From: Pseudomonas sp. PH1b
GTDB lineage: Bacteria; Pseudomonadota; Gammaproteobacteria; Pseudomonadales; Pseudomonadaceae
Assembly (NCBI RefSeq): GCF_000633395.1
Contig: NZ_AYMU01000002.1
Span: forward strand, 434,001 to 498,000
Direction of reading: 5' to 3'
DNA length: 64,000 bases
The notes under the pieces are model-generated. The model worked only from the letters and a program-made list of their open reading frames with translations, was not told the origin of the DNA and did not search any database. Each line of letters starts with the position of its first letter. Within the stretch, counting starts at the first letter, position 1. Below, piece after piece: positions 1 through 8,221 of this stretch. A program made the position numbers and the translations under genes.

Positions 1-837
1 ACCAACCTGACCGACTACGGCTGCTTCGCTGAGCTGGAAGAAGGCGTTGAAGGTCTGGTACACGTTTCGGAAATGGACTGGACCAACAAGAACATCCACC
101 CTTCGAAAGTCGTACAAGTCGGCGACGAAGTGGAAGTTATGGTTCTGGACATCGACGAAGAGCGTCGTCGTATCTCCCTCGGCATCAAGCAGTGCAAGTC
201 CAACCCATGGGAAGACTTCTCTGGCCAGTTCAACAAGGGCGATAAAATCTCCGGCACCATCAAGTCGATCACCGATTTCGGTATCTTCATTGGTCTGGAC
301 GGCGGCATCGACGGCCTGGTTCACCTGTCCGACATCTCCTGGAACGAAGTGGGCGAAGAAGCCGTACGTCGTTTCAAGAAGGGCGACGAGCTGGACACCG
401 TTATCCTGTCTGTTGATCCAGAGCGTGAGCGTATCTCCCTGGGTATCAAGCAGCTGGAAAGCGACCCGTTCTCTGAGTACGTACAAGAGAACGACAAAGG
501 CGCAATCGTTAAGGGTGTTGTAAAAGAAGTTGACGCCAAAGGCGCCATCATCACCCTGGCCAACGATATCGAAGCTACTCTGAAAGCCTCTGAAATCAGC
601 CGTGACCGCATCGAAGATGCGCGTAACGTTCTGAAAGAAGGCGAAGAAGTTGAAGCCAAGATCATCAGCGTTGACCGTAAGAGCCGTGTAATCCAGCTCT
701 CGATCAAGTCGAAAGACGTTGAAGACGAGAAAGAAGCTATCCAGAGCCTGCGCGACAAGCCAGCTGCTTCGGATATCGCTGCTGGTCCTACCACTCTGGG
801 CGACCTGTTGCGTGCACAGATGGAAAAGCAGAACTAA
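1..837 (+). CDS. rpsA: 30S ribosomal protein S1, C-terminal part (5' end outside window)
   Basis: The open frame enters at base 1 and ends at TAA 835-837, giving the last 278 residues of a protein that is normally about 560 long. Tandem S1 (OB-fold RNA-binding) repeats are visible, each with a GxVxxITDFGxFxxL...GLVHxSDxSW pattern followed by an [11 protein letters not shown] strand; about three repeats remain. S1 binds mRNA leaders and brings them to the 30S subunit. The codon choice (GTT/CGT mixtures, few rare codons) suits a highly expressed gene. It is followed by a strong terminator, and ihfB lies downstream, as is usual in Pseudomonas. The identification is secure; only the N-terminal half is missing because of the window edge. 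Confidence 0.97.
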   Translation, partial: TNLTDYGCFAELEEGVEGLVHVSEMDWTNKNIHPSKVVQVGDEVEVMVLDIDEERRRISLGIKQCKSNPWEDFSGQFNKGDKISGTIKSITDFGIFIGLDGGIDGLVHLSDISWNEVGEEAVRRFKKGDELDTVILSVDPERERISLGIKQLESDPFSEYVQENDKGAIVKGVVKEVDAKGAIITLANDIEATLKASEISRDRIEDARNVLKEGEEVEAKIISVDRKSRVIQLSIKSKDVEDEKEAIQSLRDKPAASDIAAGPTTLGDLLRAQMEKQN

Positions 838-852
838 GTTCTGTCAGACCAT

Positions 853-881
853 AAAAAGGGCGACTTCGGTCGCCCTTTTTT
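853..881 (+). terminator. Rho-independent terminator of rpsA
   Basis: A 12-bp perfect stem (853-864 with 869-880) closes on a TTCG tetraloop and ends in a run of T. It lies 16 bases after the rpsA stop codon. The A tract on the 5' side makes it potentially bidirectional. Confidence 0.93.
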
Positions 882-1037
882 ATTGTCTGAAGAAAGCCAG
901 GGAGGATTTTGACCAAGGAAGAAACCAACACATGCTACGGGCTGTCTCTTTCATAAGTGAGCTGATTGCACATTAAGGTCTAGGCTTCCCCTGAGTGGTG
1001 CACCATTTGAAAGGCAGTAACTGCCATAAGGAAGGGA

Positions 1038-1331
1038 ATGAGCAGGTTGAGTGTGAGTGTTTTGATTGTTCTTTTTCTGGCTGGGTGTACCACTAGCGTA
1101 AAGACCCACGTGGTCCGTGGGGTTAGCGGTATAGAGGTCGATTGTTCAGGCTTGGGTTCAGATTGGGATAAGTGCTACAAGCGTGCCGCGCGCGAGTGCG
1201 GCGTTAATGGCTATAAAGTCATTACTAGGTCCAGTGATGCTAAGGAGGAGGAAGGGGATTACCCTTTTGGTTGGAATCCGGCAGGTTATCTGACACGAAC
1301 GATGCTGGTGATGTGTCGACAGGGCAGCTGA
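1038..1331 (+). CDS. Small predicted lipoprotein, unknown function
   Basis: 97 residues. The N-terminus is a lipoprotein signal: short basic start, hydrophobic VSVLIVLFLAGC core, then Cys16 in an LAGC lipobox followed by TT. This predicts export and lipidation, probably to the outer membrane because Asp does not follow the Cys. The mature part has four more cysteines (Cys36, Cys46, Cys54 and one near the C-terminus) that could form disulfides in the periplasm. The start ATG at 1038 is preceded by a good ribosome site (AAGGAAGGG). It stands alone between the rpsA terminator and ihfB. No function can be read from the sequence. Confidence 0.8.
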   Translation: MSRLSVSVLIVLFLAGCTTSVKTHVVRGVSGIEVDCSGLGSDWDKCYKRAARECGVNGYKVITRSSDAKEEEGDYPFGWNPAGYLTRTMLVMCRQGS

Positions 1332-1469
1332 AGTTTTTTCTTGTGGTGTGCCCGAGATGAGGGGATAGAGTTTGTTTCAGCAAGTCGCCGCTTGGGCTGT
1401 TCAAAACCTTCAGAGCATGCTAAAACCTTTGGAGCACTGACCTAGCTGCTTGAAAAAGAAGGGAAAAAT

Positions 1470-1763
1470 ATGACGAAGTCGGAGTTGATCGAACGAATTG
1501 TCACCCATCAAGGGCTGCTGTCATCCAAGGATGTGGAGCTGGCCATCAAGACGATGCTTGAGCAAATGTCGCAGTGTTTGGCTACCGGTGATCGAATTGA
1601 GATCCGAGGATTTGGTAGTTTTTCTTTGCATTATCGTGCTCCACGTGTTGGGCGAAACCCAAAGACTGGTCAATCTGTAAGTTTGGATGGCAAGTTTGTA
1701 CCGCATTTTAAGCCCGGAAAAGAGCTTCGCGATCGTGTCAATGAAGATGATGAAACTCTATGA
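1470..1763 (+). CDS. ihfB: Integration host factor, beta subunit
   Basis: 97 residues, the standard length of IhfB. It pairs with IhfA to bend DNA sharply in recombination, replication and transcription. The family signatures are present: [10 protein letters not shown] start, the helix pair ending in IEIRGFGSF, and the DNA-intercalating arm [10 protein letters not shown] with the conserved proline, ending in [14 protein letters not shown] 1470 follows an AAGAAGGGAAAA ribosome site. In Pseudomonas, ihfB marks the left border of the O-antigen locus and wbpM the right one, and that is what is seen here. The identification is secure. Confidence 0.97.
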   Translation: MTKSELIERIVTHQGLLSSKDVELAIKTMLEQMSQCLATGDRIEIRGFGSFSLHYRAPRVGRNPKTGQSVSLDGKFVPHFKPGKELRDRVNEDDETL

Positions 1764-2354
1764 TCCCCGTAAAACAGATTTAATACATGATTTTAGATGA
1801 TTGAAATACGTTATTTTCGAGCGAGTTTTTTTCTTTTTTTCAATAGCTGATTTCTTGAATATTCAGTTAGAGGATTGAGAGAATAAGGTCTGATTTTGAT
1901 GTGAGGGGTGACTTATTCTTGAATGTTGTTTTTATAAAAATATAATATATGTTTTAAGATTTATGACCTTTTGCATTTTTTAGAAAATTGGATATTGCCA
2001 GATTTTCGCTATTGCGTTGATCTGGTTTTTGGTTTCGTGGGACGGGTAGGTACAGTAGATTTTTAATATATTTCTTGCAAATACTTTCCTCTTTTTGCTT
2101 TTCCCTCAGTTGAGATTTTAGGTTTTAGTGTCAGGTGGAGGTTGATTGCTAGTTGTGAACAAAGATTTGGGGCTGGTTGGTATGAGGTGTGTGGTGCGCG
2201 AAGCAATGTCAGTTGCTGTGGCATTTTTTGCTAAAGTTCGAGCTCGCTACTTTGAGTATCATGATGTGGGCTCTGCTCTTTGAGTGTCTAGAAGAGTCAG
2301 TAAGCTAAGCGGGAGGCAGAAAATGCTCAAATTGATAGCTGTGGAGAGGGTGGG
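1764..2354 (+). other. AT-rich spacer between ihfB and the O-antigen genes
   Basis: 591 bases with no convincing gene. The base composition drops abruptly after ihfB to long A/T runs, matching the horizontally acquired O-antigen genes to the right. The lapA and wzz genes often found here in other Pseudomonas are not present. The spacer probably holds the promoter of the wzx operon and a long leader, but I could not recognise a JUMPstart/ops element. A 42-codon reading frame near 2155-2283 has no recognisable features and is probably chance. Confidence 0.6.
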
Positions 2355-3599
2355 GTGAGGCGGTTATTCAAAAATATGGGAGTGCTTTTTTTTGCACAAT
2401 TTTTTTCCTATATGGTTCCTATACTTGAAATCCCGATACTTGCGCGAAGCTTGGGTGTACAAGAATATGGGAAGGTAGTTTTAATACAGTCTATCGCATT
2501 ATTATCATCTTTGATCGTAGAGTACGGGTTCTCCTTAAGTGGGTCTCGACAAGTGGCTGTGTCTAGAGATGATGTAGGTGCCCTAGTTAAAATATACGGA
2601 AGTGTATTGTCTGCTAAGTTGATGATCTCTTCTGTTGTATGTGTTTTCGGTGCGGTACTTTTTTTTATATTTGAAAAAGAGAGTTATAATGTAACTTTGA
2701 TAGTTTTCGGGGGGCTGTATTTTTTGGCTTTTGGATTTAGTCCATTTTGGTTTTTTCAGGGGCTTGAAAATATAACTTTGGTCGTCGTCTTTGAGGTGGC
2801 TCTTCGCTTCATAAGCCTCTTAGCTCTTTACGTCTTCGTACATCATAGTGGTGATGCTGTACTTGCTCTTGGTATTATGTCTGGGTTGGCGCTTGTTAAT
2901 ACCATTTTTGGGAATTTATTATGCTATCGTCTACTTGGCAAAGCAGTACTGAATTTTGCTGAAGGAGTTGGGCAGTTAAAGTTAGGGTTTCATGTTTTTC
3001 TTTACAAGAGCTCTAATAATATTTTACTAAGTGCAGGGCCTTCTTTGGTTGGAATGATGTTAGGTAGCGTTGCAGTAGCTTCCTATGTTCCTGCTGAAAA
3101 AATTATTCGAGGTTTTGTAGGATTTGTTAATCCTGTTCTTATAGGGTTTTATCCCTATCTGAATCGCCAATTCCTATCCGCTAGAAGTGAGGCAAAAAAG
3201 CTTTCCTGGTGGGTTGTGATTGGCATGTTTGTTTTTGGGCTGGCGGCTGCTGGGACTTTTTATATATCGGGAGAGTTTCTAGTTGTCAATATCTTGGGCG
3301 AAGGTTTTACTGTAGCCAAGGATGTATTAAGAGTGTTTGTATGGATAATTCCTTTTCGCCTTGCCAATCAAGCCTTAGGTTTGTGTGTTTTGATTCCTAT
3401 GGGAAAAGATAAGGCTACTAGTTTTTGGATGATGACTTTTTCTATATTGTCGATGTTGACGGCAGGGTTAATGTCTATTTGGTTTGGGGTCGCTGGTGTA
3501 GTATTTGGTTTTGTATTGGCTGAAATATCGCTGTGTATGGTGCTGTTGGTTGTTGCTTTTAGGGGCGGTCGAGAAGAAAGTGCAGGGGGAAAATTGTGA
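2355..3599 (+). CDS. wzx: O-antigen flippase Wzx (polysaccharide biosynthesis MOP family)
   Basis: 414 residues, very hydrophobic throughout, with about 12 membrane spans. The N-terminal pattern (RRLFKNMGVLFFAQFF...PILEIPILARSLGVQEYG) is the typical start of Wzx/PST-type flippases, which move undecaprenyl-diphosphate-linked O-units from the cytoplasmic to the periplasmic face of the inner membrane. I chose GTG 2355, which has a GAGAGGG ribosome site just upstream; ATG 2376 is an alternative. Base composition is strongly AT-rich compared with rpsA or kdp, a sign of transfer. The stop overlaps the start of the next gene, so the genes are translationally coupled. Confidence 0.88.
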   Translation: MRRLFKNMGVLFFAQFFSYMVPILEIPILARSLGVQEYGKVVLIQSIALLSSLIVEYGFSLSGSRQVAVSRDDVGALVKIYGSVLSAKLMISSVVCVFGAVLFFIFEKESYNVTLIVFGGLYFLAFGFSPFWFFQGLENITLVVVFEVALRFISLLALYVFVHHSGDAVLALGIMSGLALVNTIFGNLLCYRLLGKAVLNFAEGVGQLKLGFHVFLYKSSNNILLSAGPSLVGMMLGSVAVASYVPAEKIIRGFVGFVNPVLIGFYPYLNRQFLSARSEAKKLSWWVVIGMFVFGLAAAGTFYISGEFLVVNILGEGFTVAKDVLRVFVWIIPFRLANQALGLCVLIPMGKDKATSFWMMTFSILSMLTAGLMSIWFGVAGVVFGFVLAEISLCMVLLVVAFRGGREESAGGKL

Positions 3600-4384
3600 T
3601 AACGGTATTAACTCCAACCTACAACCGGGCAACGACGCTTTCTCGTCTTTTTCAGAGTTTATGCGCACAGAGCAGCATGTCATTTGAGTGGCTCATTGTT
3701 GATGATGGTAGCACTGATGGCACATTTGATTTAATTAATGAATTTGCTATTTGTGCACCATTCAATATTCGAGTTATTCGACAGGATAACTCGGGTAAGC
3801 ATGTGGCTCTTAATAACGGATTTGCTGAAGCATATTCGCCGTGGGTTTTTATTGTTGATAGCGATGACGCACTGGTTTTGACTGCGGTAGAGGATGTTGA
3901 GTGTGCGCTATCTGAGCTTGATAGCGAAAATTTAGTAGGTATCTGTTATCGGCGAGCATATTTTAATCTTAATGTAATTGGTCGTAATTCAGGTTTGAGC
4001 AGTTCCCCTATTGTTATGAGTCCTACAGAGGCTGGGCATTTTTTTAAAGGTGATCTTGCTTATATTTTTAAAACTGACGCATTGTTAAGAAATATTTTTC
4101 CTGTTGTGAGCGGGGAAAAGTTTGTTCCTGAATTATTTGTTTGGAATAAAATTAGTGATGAGGGGGATATATATTTTTTTTGTGATAAAGCTATTTATCT
4201 CTCTGACTACCTTGATGATGGGTACTCTAAAAACTTCTCTTCGAACTTGAGAAAAAATCCCACAGGCTTTTTGATCTTTTACTGGTCCCAAATATTTAGA
4301 GAGAAAAAAAATATATATAGGCTTAAGAATTTTTTGCGTGCAATTCAATGTTTTTATTATAAGTTGCTTAACAGGTTTCTATGA
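3596..4384 (+). CDS. Family 2 glycosyltransferase
   Basis: 262 residues, GT-A fold. The N-terminus TVLTPTYNRATTLSRLFQSL and the WLIVDDGSTDGT motif are the nucleotide-sugar site of GT2 enzymes; the metal-binding DxD equivalent is VDSDDAL near residue 90. It should add one sugar to the lipid-linked O-unit on the cytoplasmic face. GTG 3596 overlaps the wzx stop (GTGA), and its own stop overlaps the ATG of the next transferase, so wzx and the two transferases are one coupled operon. The donor and acceptor sugars cannot be read from the sequence. Confidence 0.86.
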   Translation: MITVLTPTYNRATTLSRLFQSLCAQSSMSFEWLIVDDGSTDGTFDLINEFAICAPFNIRVIRQDNSGKHVALNNGFAEAYSPWVFIVDSDDALVLTAVEDVECALSELDSENLVGICYRRAYFNLNVIGRNSGLSSSPIVMSPTEAGHFFKGDLAYIFKTDALLRNIFPVVSGEKFVPELFVWNKISDEGDIYFFCDKAIYLSDYLDDGYSKNFSSNLRKNPTGFLIFYWSQIFREKKNIYRLKNFLRAIQCFYYKLLNRFL

Positions 4385-5490
4385 AGATTCTATTTTTTAT
4401 TACCAGCTTGGATGTGGGAGGAGCGGAGCGGCAGGTTTTGGATTTGGCTCTGCGTCTGCAGATACTTGGTCATAAGGTTAAAATAGCCTACTTGACGGGT
4501 GACGGCGCCTTATTGTCCGATGAGGTTTCAGTTGATACTGTAGGTTTTCATATAAAAAAATCTGTCTTGGGGCTTCTCAAAAGCCTTTTTCTACTTAGGC
4601 GTATTATTAAAGATTTTGCGCCAGATGTGCTGCATAGTCATATGGTTCACGCAAACTTGCTAGCCCGCTGTGTAAGAGTTGTAACTTATATACCGAAGTT
4701 GATTTGTACCGCACACAATACTAATGAGGGCGGCAAGCTCCGAATGTTAGCTTACCGACTCACGGGCTCTTTAGCGGATATAACTACTAACGTAAGTCAT
4801 GACGGAGTAAAAGTATTTGAGGCTAAAGGTGCTGTCAAGTCCGGTTCGATGTTGGCAGTACCTAATGGAATAGATACAGATAAATTTCAATTTGATGAGT
4901 CAAGACGCTCTTTTATTAGAAATAGAGAGTGCGTTTTAGCTTGTGAAAAGGTCGTGCTGGCTGTTGGTCGGCTTGTTGATGCAAAAGGATATCCGGAGCT
5001 TTTGAGGGCCTTTGCTGTAGTCAGTGCGGAGGAGCAAAATACAAGACTATGGATTGTTGGTGAGGGTGCTTTAAGGGAAAGTTTAGTTTCTTTAACTGAA
5101 AGTCTGAAAATATCTCATAGAGTTACATTCTTTGGAGTGAGAAGCGACGTTGCAGACTTTTATAACGCTGCTGATCTTTATGTACTTTCTTCCTTGTGGG
5201 AGGGTTTTGGCCTTGTTGTTGCCGAAGCCATGGCTACAGAGCGGGTTGTCGTAGCAACTGACTGTGGTGGTGTCAGAGATGTGGTTGGCGATCAAGGGAT
5301 TCTGGTTGAGCCTGGTGATGTAAGAGGACTTGCGATTGCAATGCGCGAGGGGCTTGACATGGATATTTCTGCTGCTCGAAGGCTGGGGAAACTTGCGAGG
5401 CTGAGGATTGTTGAAACTTATTCCCTTGAGAAAATTGTGATGAGTTGGATTGATCTTTATTCGTCTGGTTCCGACGCTCTGGATAGGTAG
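4381..5490 (+). CDS. Family 4 (group 1) glycosyltransferase
   Basis: 369 residues, GT-B fold. The N-terminal domain starts KILFFITSLDVGGAERQVLDLA, where the GGAE motif is typical of GT4. The C-terminal donor domain has VVLAVGRLVDAKGYPELLRA and the retaining-enzyme motif EGFGLVVAEAMATERVVVATDCGG, which contains the EX7E pair. It should transfer a sugar with retention of configuration during O-unit assembly. ATG 4381 overlaps the previous stop. AT-rich like its neighbours. Specificity is unknown. Confidence 0.87.
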   Translation: MKILFFITSLDVGGAERQVLDLALRLQILGHKVKIAYLTGDGALLSDEVSVDTVGFHIKKSVLGLLKSLFLLRRIIKDFAPDVLHSHMVHANLLARCVRVVTYIPKLICTAHNTNEGGKLRMLAYRLTGSLADITTNVSHDGVKVFEAKGAVKSGSMLAVPNGIDTDKFQFDESRRSFIRNRECVLACEKVVLAVGRLVDAKGYPELLRAFAVVSAEEQNTRLWIVGEGALRESLVSLTESLKISHRVTFFGVRSDVADFYNAADLYVLSSLWEGFGLVVAEAMATERVVVATDCGGVRDVVGDQGILVEPGDVRGLAIAMREGLDMDISAARRLGKLARLRIVETYSLEKIVMSWIDLYSSGSDALDR

Positions 5491-5631
5491 CTTCTTCGAG
5501 AGTGGCTCTATGGTTTTTGTTTTTTAAAAAGTCAAGATTGTACGATGGTTTTTTTGTTTGTGTATTCGATGTATCATTACGTTGTTTTTATAAAACTATG
5601 ATATGGCGTGGCTTGGTGGAAATTAGCATTG

Positions 5632-6762
5632 ATGAAGATAGCATTAATTGGCACTACAGCGGCTAGTGTTCTTGGATTTCGTACGGATCTGATCATGGCT
5701 TTGGTCAAGGAAGGCTATCAAGTATTTGCTTTTGCCCTCGACTACAATGCAGATTCACGAGCTAAGGTTTCAATGTTGGGTGCAGAACCTGTGGATTATG
5801 AGTTTAGCCGTACAGGCCTGAATCCACTAGGTGATATTATTAATATGTTAAAACTATCTAGGCAGCTTAAAAAAATTGCTCCTGATATTGTTTTTAGTTA
5901 TTTTTCAAAGCCTGTAATATTTGGAACCTTAGCTGCGCTATTGGCTAGAGTCAAGAGAAGAGTTGGAATGTTGGAAGGGCTTGGCTATGCTTTTACAGCT
6001 CAGCCGAAAGGCATTACGATTAAGGGATTTCTCTTAAAGCGAATTCAGGTGTTCTTATATAAAATATCTTTTCCGTTCCTTGAAAGAATCATATTTCTAA
6101 ATGATGATGATCGTTTGGATTTGGTAGATAAATATAACTTAAAGGTTTCGTGTGTTAGTGTTTTAGGTGGCATAGGTCTGAAGCTCTCAAGTTACCCTTA
6201 TTCTAAGCCTCCGAAAGTAGATATCAGCTTTATATTTATCGGTCGACTTCTTGCTGAAAAAGGTGTCAATGAGTTTATACAAGCTGCTCGTCTAGTGAGA
6301 GATAGATTCTCAAATGTCAAGTTCATTATGCTTGGTGGGCTTGATGAAGGTAATCCTGGAGGGTTGACTTCTGATGATGTCAATGAGCTTACGCGTCAAG
6401 GATTGGTTGATCATCATGGTCATGTTGATGATGTTGTTAATTGGATTAAAAATTCAAGCGTATTCGTTCTACCTTCCTATAGGGAAGGAGTTCCTAGAAG
6501 TACCCAAGAGGCCATGGCTATAGGACGGGCAGTTATTACGACCGATGTCCCCGGGTGCAGAGATACAGTTATTGATGGAGTGAATGGCTTTTTAGTACCA
6601 GCATGGTCACCTGAGGCTTTGGCTGAAAAAATGATGTACTTCATCAATAATCCAGAAGAGATTGAAACGATGGGACTACAGAGTCGTAAGTTAGCTGTTT
6701 CACATTTTGATGAAGAGGTTGTTAATGCACGCCTCATTCGCTATTTTTCTGTATCGCCATGA
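5632..6762 (+). CDS. Family 4 glycosyltransferase
   Basis: 376 residues from ATG 5632 (MKIALIGTTAASVLGFR). A GTG 24 bases upstream would add eight residues (AWWKLAL) that look unlike the family, so I prefer the ATG, although its ribosome site is weak. The enzyme is GT-B with a Rossmann-like N-terminus, a VFSYFSKPVIFGTLAA segment common in the PglA/TuaA-like group, and a donor-site motif YREGVPRSTQEAMAIGRAVITTD. A spacer of about 140 bases separates it from the previous gene, so it may have its own promoter. It probably adds a HexNAc-type sugar to the O-unit; this is inference from the family only. Confidence 0.84.
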   Translation: MKIALIGTTAASVLGFRTDLIMALVKEGYQVFAFALDYNADSRAKVSMLGAEPVDYEFSRTGLNPLGDIINMLKLSRQLKKIAPDIVFSYFSKPVIFGTLAALLARVKRRVGMLEGLGYAFTAQPKGITIKGFLLKRIQVFLYKISFPFLERIIFLNDDDRLDLVDKYNLKVSCVSVLGGIGLKLSSYPYSKPPKVDISFIFIGRLLAEKGVNEFIQAARLVRDRFSNVKFIMLGGLDEGNPGGLTSDDVNELTRQGLVDHHGHVDDVVNWIKNSSVFVLPSYREGVPRSTQEAMAIGRAVITTDVPGCRDTVIDGVNGFLVPAWSPEALAEKMMYFINNPEEIETMGLQSRKLAVSHFDEEVVNARLIRYFSVSP

Positions 6763-6890
6763 ATATTTTTATGTTAGTTGTCGTCGTTTTGTAAGTAATG
6801 TTTTTGCAATTGACTTTTCAGGTTTTTAAGGTGCTAAATGATGTTCGTCGTGAGTTTATTAAAGCCAACAGATGAGTTCGGGGTTGCTAT

Positions 6891-7100
6891 TTGCTACTCA
6901 GTAAATTCAGCTTTCCAATCATGCTGAGTCTTATGGTGTTTAAAAACATAAGATTTAGTATGCGGGAAGCAGCAGATCGTTTTTTAGATTTGCTTACGGT
7001 CGATGTAAATTGGACTTATGACCTTTTGGATTGGATCCTCTCTTCTAGTGTTGACGGTGCGTTGAAGAGTGAAGTTGTATATTGTCACGGAGCCCGCTAG
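6891..7100 (+). pseudogene. Probable decayed 3' end of a nucleotide-sugar epimerase/dehydratase
   Basis: The 338-base gap between the glycosyltransferase and wbpL has no intact gene. One frame reads VDVNWTYDLLDWILSSSVDG followed by ALK. This resembles the usual C-terminal end of extended SDR epimerases that often precede wbpL (VDxxxxxxLLxWxPPxSVDxALK). The upstream part of the frame has no Rossmann motif and no family similarity, so only a tail remains, consistent with deletion of a former epimerase gene. The match is by eye over about 25 residues and could be chance. Confidence 0.45.
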
Positions 7101-7101
7101 C

Positions 7102-8118
7102 ATGATTGTTTGGTTTTTATTGCCTGCTGTCCTTTTATGCGCATTTCTCATGACTGCAAAGTTGCGAGCTTATGCGTTGTCGAACCACCTGATCGATGTC
7201 CCAAATAGTCGAAGCTCTCACTCTGTTCCAACTCCACGCGGAGGAGGTGTTTCCATCGTTTTGAGCTTTATTCTATTCTTGCCTTTATTGCTTGTTCATA
7301 ACACTATTTCATCTGCTTACGTCTTTGCACTTTTAGGTTCTGGTTTACTCGTTGCTGTTATTGGATTTCTAGATGATCATGGCCATATTGCTGCTCGTTG
7401 GCGATTACTGGGACACTTTGTAGCGGCAGCTTGGAGCTTGTATTGGGTTGGTGGAGTGCCGTCATTGACGGTGTTCGGCTTACAATTGAATTTGGGTTAC
7501 ATTGGCTATGTAGTTGCAGCTTTTTATTTGGTTTGGATGCTCAATCTCTATAATTTTATGGACGGTATTGATGGTCTCGCGAGTATTGAGGCTATTACCG
7601 TCTGCCTAGGAGCCGCACTGTTATACTGGGTAACTGGATTTAATGAGCTTATCGGCCCCCCTTTGTTGCTTGCTTTCGCAACACTCGGTTTTTTATATTG
7701 GAATTTCCCTCCTGCTCGAATTTTTATGGGGGATGCTGGGAGCGGGTTTCTGGGTGTTATTCTGGCGATTTTCTCTTTACAAGCTGCGGCAGTTTTTCAG
7801 AATTTCCTGTGGGGATGGCTGATTCTTTTAGGAGTATTTATTGTCGATGCAACTTTTACCTTGATTCGCCGCCTGCTAAGAAGAGACAGGATTTATGAGG
7901 CGCATCGGAGCCATGCCTATCAGTACGCGTCAAGAGAGGTCGGTCGGCATCTACCCATCTCCCTGGCAATCGGGGGGCTTAATATTATTTGGTTGTTGCC
8001 GATGGCTTGGCTGGCTGTGACATCTAGGCTAGATGGTTTTGTTGCCTTGATAATTTCCTATATCCCATTGATTTTTCTAGCGATAAAATATAAGGCGGGA
8101 GCACTAGAAATCCGTTAG
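7102..8118 (+). CDS. wbpL: WbpL-type undecaprenyl-phosphate sugar-1-phosphate transferase
   Basis: 338 residues from ATG 7102, preceded by a CGGAG ribosome site; a GTG at 7069 would add eleven residues that overlap the epimerase remnant. It is a polytopic inner-membrane enzyme of the MraY/WecA family and starts O-unit synthesis by moving HexNAc-1-P (FucNAc or GlcNAc in P. aeruginosa) onto undecaprenyl phosphate. Visible signatures: NHLIDVPNSRSSHSVPTPRGGG near the N-terminus, GFLDDHGHI, the catalytic loop NLYNFMDGIDGLAS, FPPARIFMGDAGSGFLG, and the His motif RSHAYQYASR. Together with wbpM it forms the conserved right end of Pseudomonas O-antigen loci. Confidence 0.92.
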   Translation: MIVWFLLPAVLLCAFLMTAKLRAYALSNHLIDVPNSRSSHSVPTPRGGGVSIVLSFILFLPLLLVHNTISSAYVFALLGSGLLVAVIGFLDDHGHIAARWRLLGHFVAAAWSLYWVGGVPSLTVFGLQLNLGYIGYVVAAFYLVWMLNLYNFMDGIDGLASIEAITVCLGAALLYWVTGFNELIGPPLLLAFATLGFLYWNFPPARIFMGDAGSGFLGVILAIFSLQAAAVFQNFLWGWLILLGVFIVDATFTLIRRLLRRDRIYEAHRSHAYQYASREVGRHLPISLAIGGLNIIWLLPMAWLAVTSRLDGFVALIISYIPLIFLAIKYKAGALEIR

Positions 8119-8221
8119 TGACCTGTGTTTTATTGAGTGGTCTGTTTGGGCACTCACTATGTATGCGTACAATGGCAGAGTCGGTAGTCTAGTAAGGGGC
8201 GGTAAGGTGTTTAAAGGCTTT

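Noticed and set aside
1764..2354. A JUMPstart/ops element before the O-antigen genes
   Set aside because: A GGGACGGGTAGG-like stretch was considered, but the conserved GGCGGTAGCGTG core is not present.
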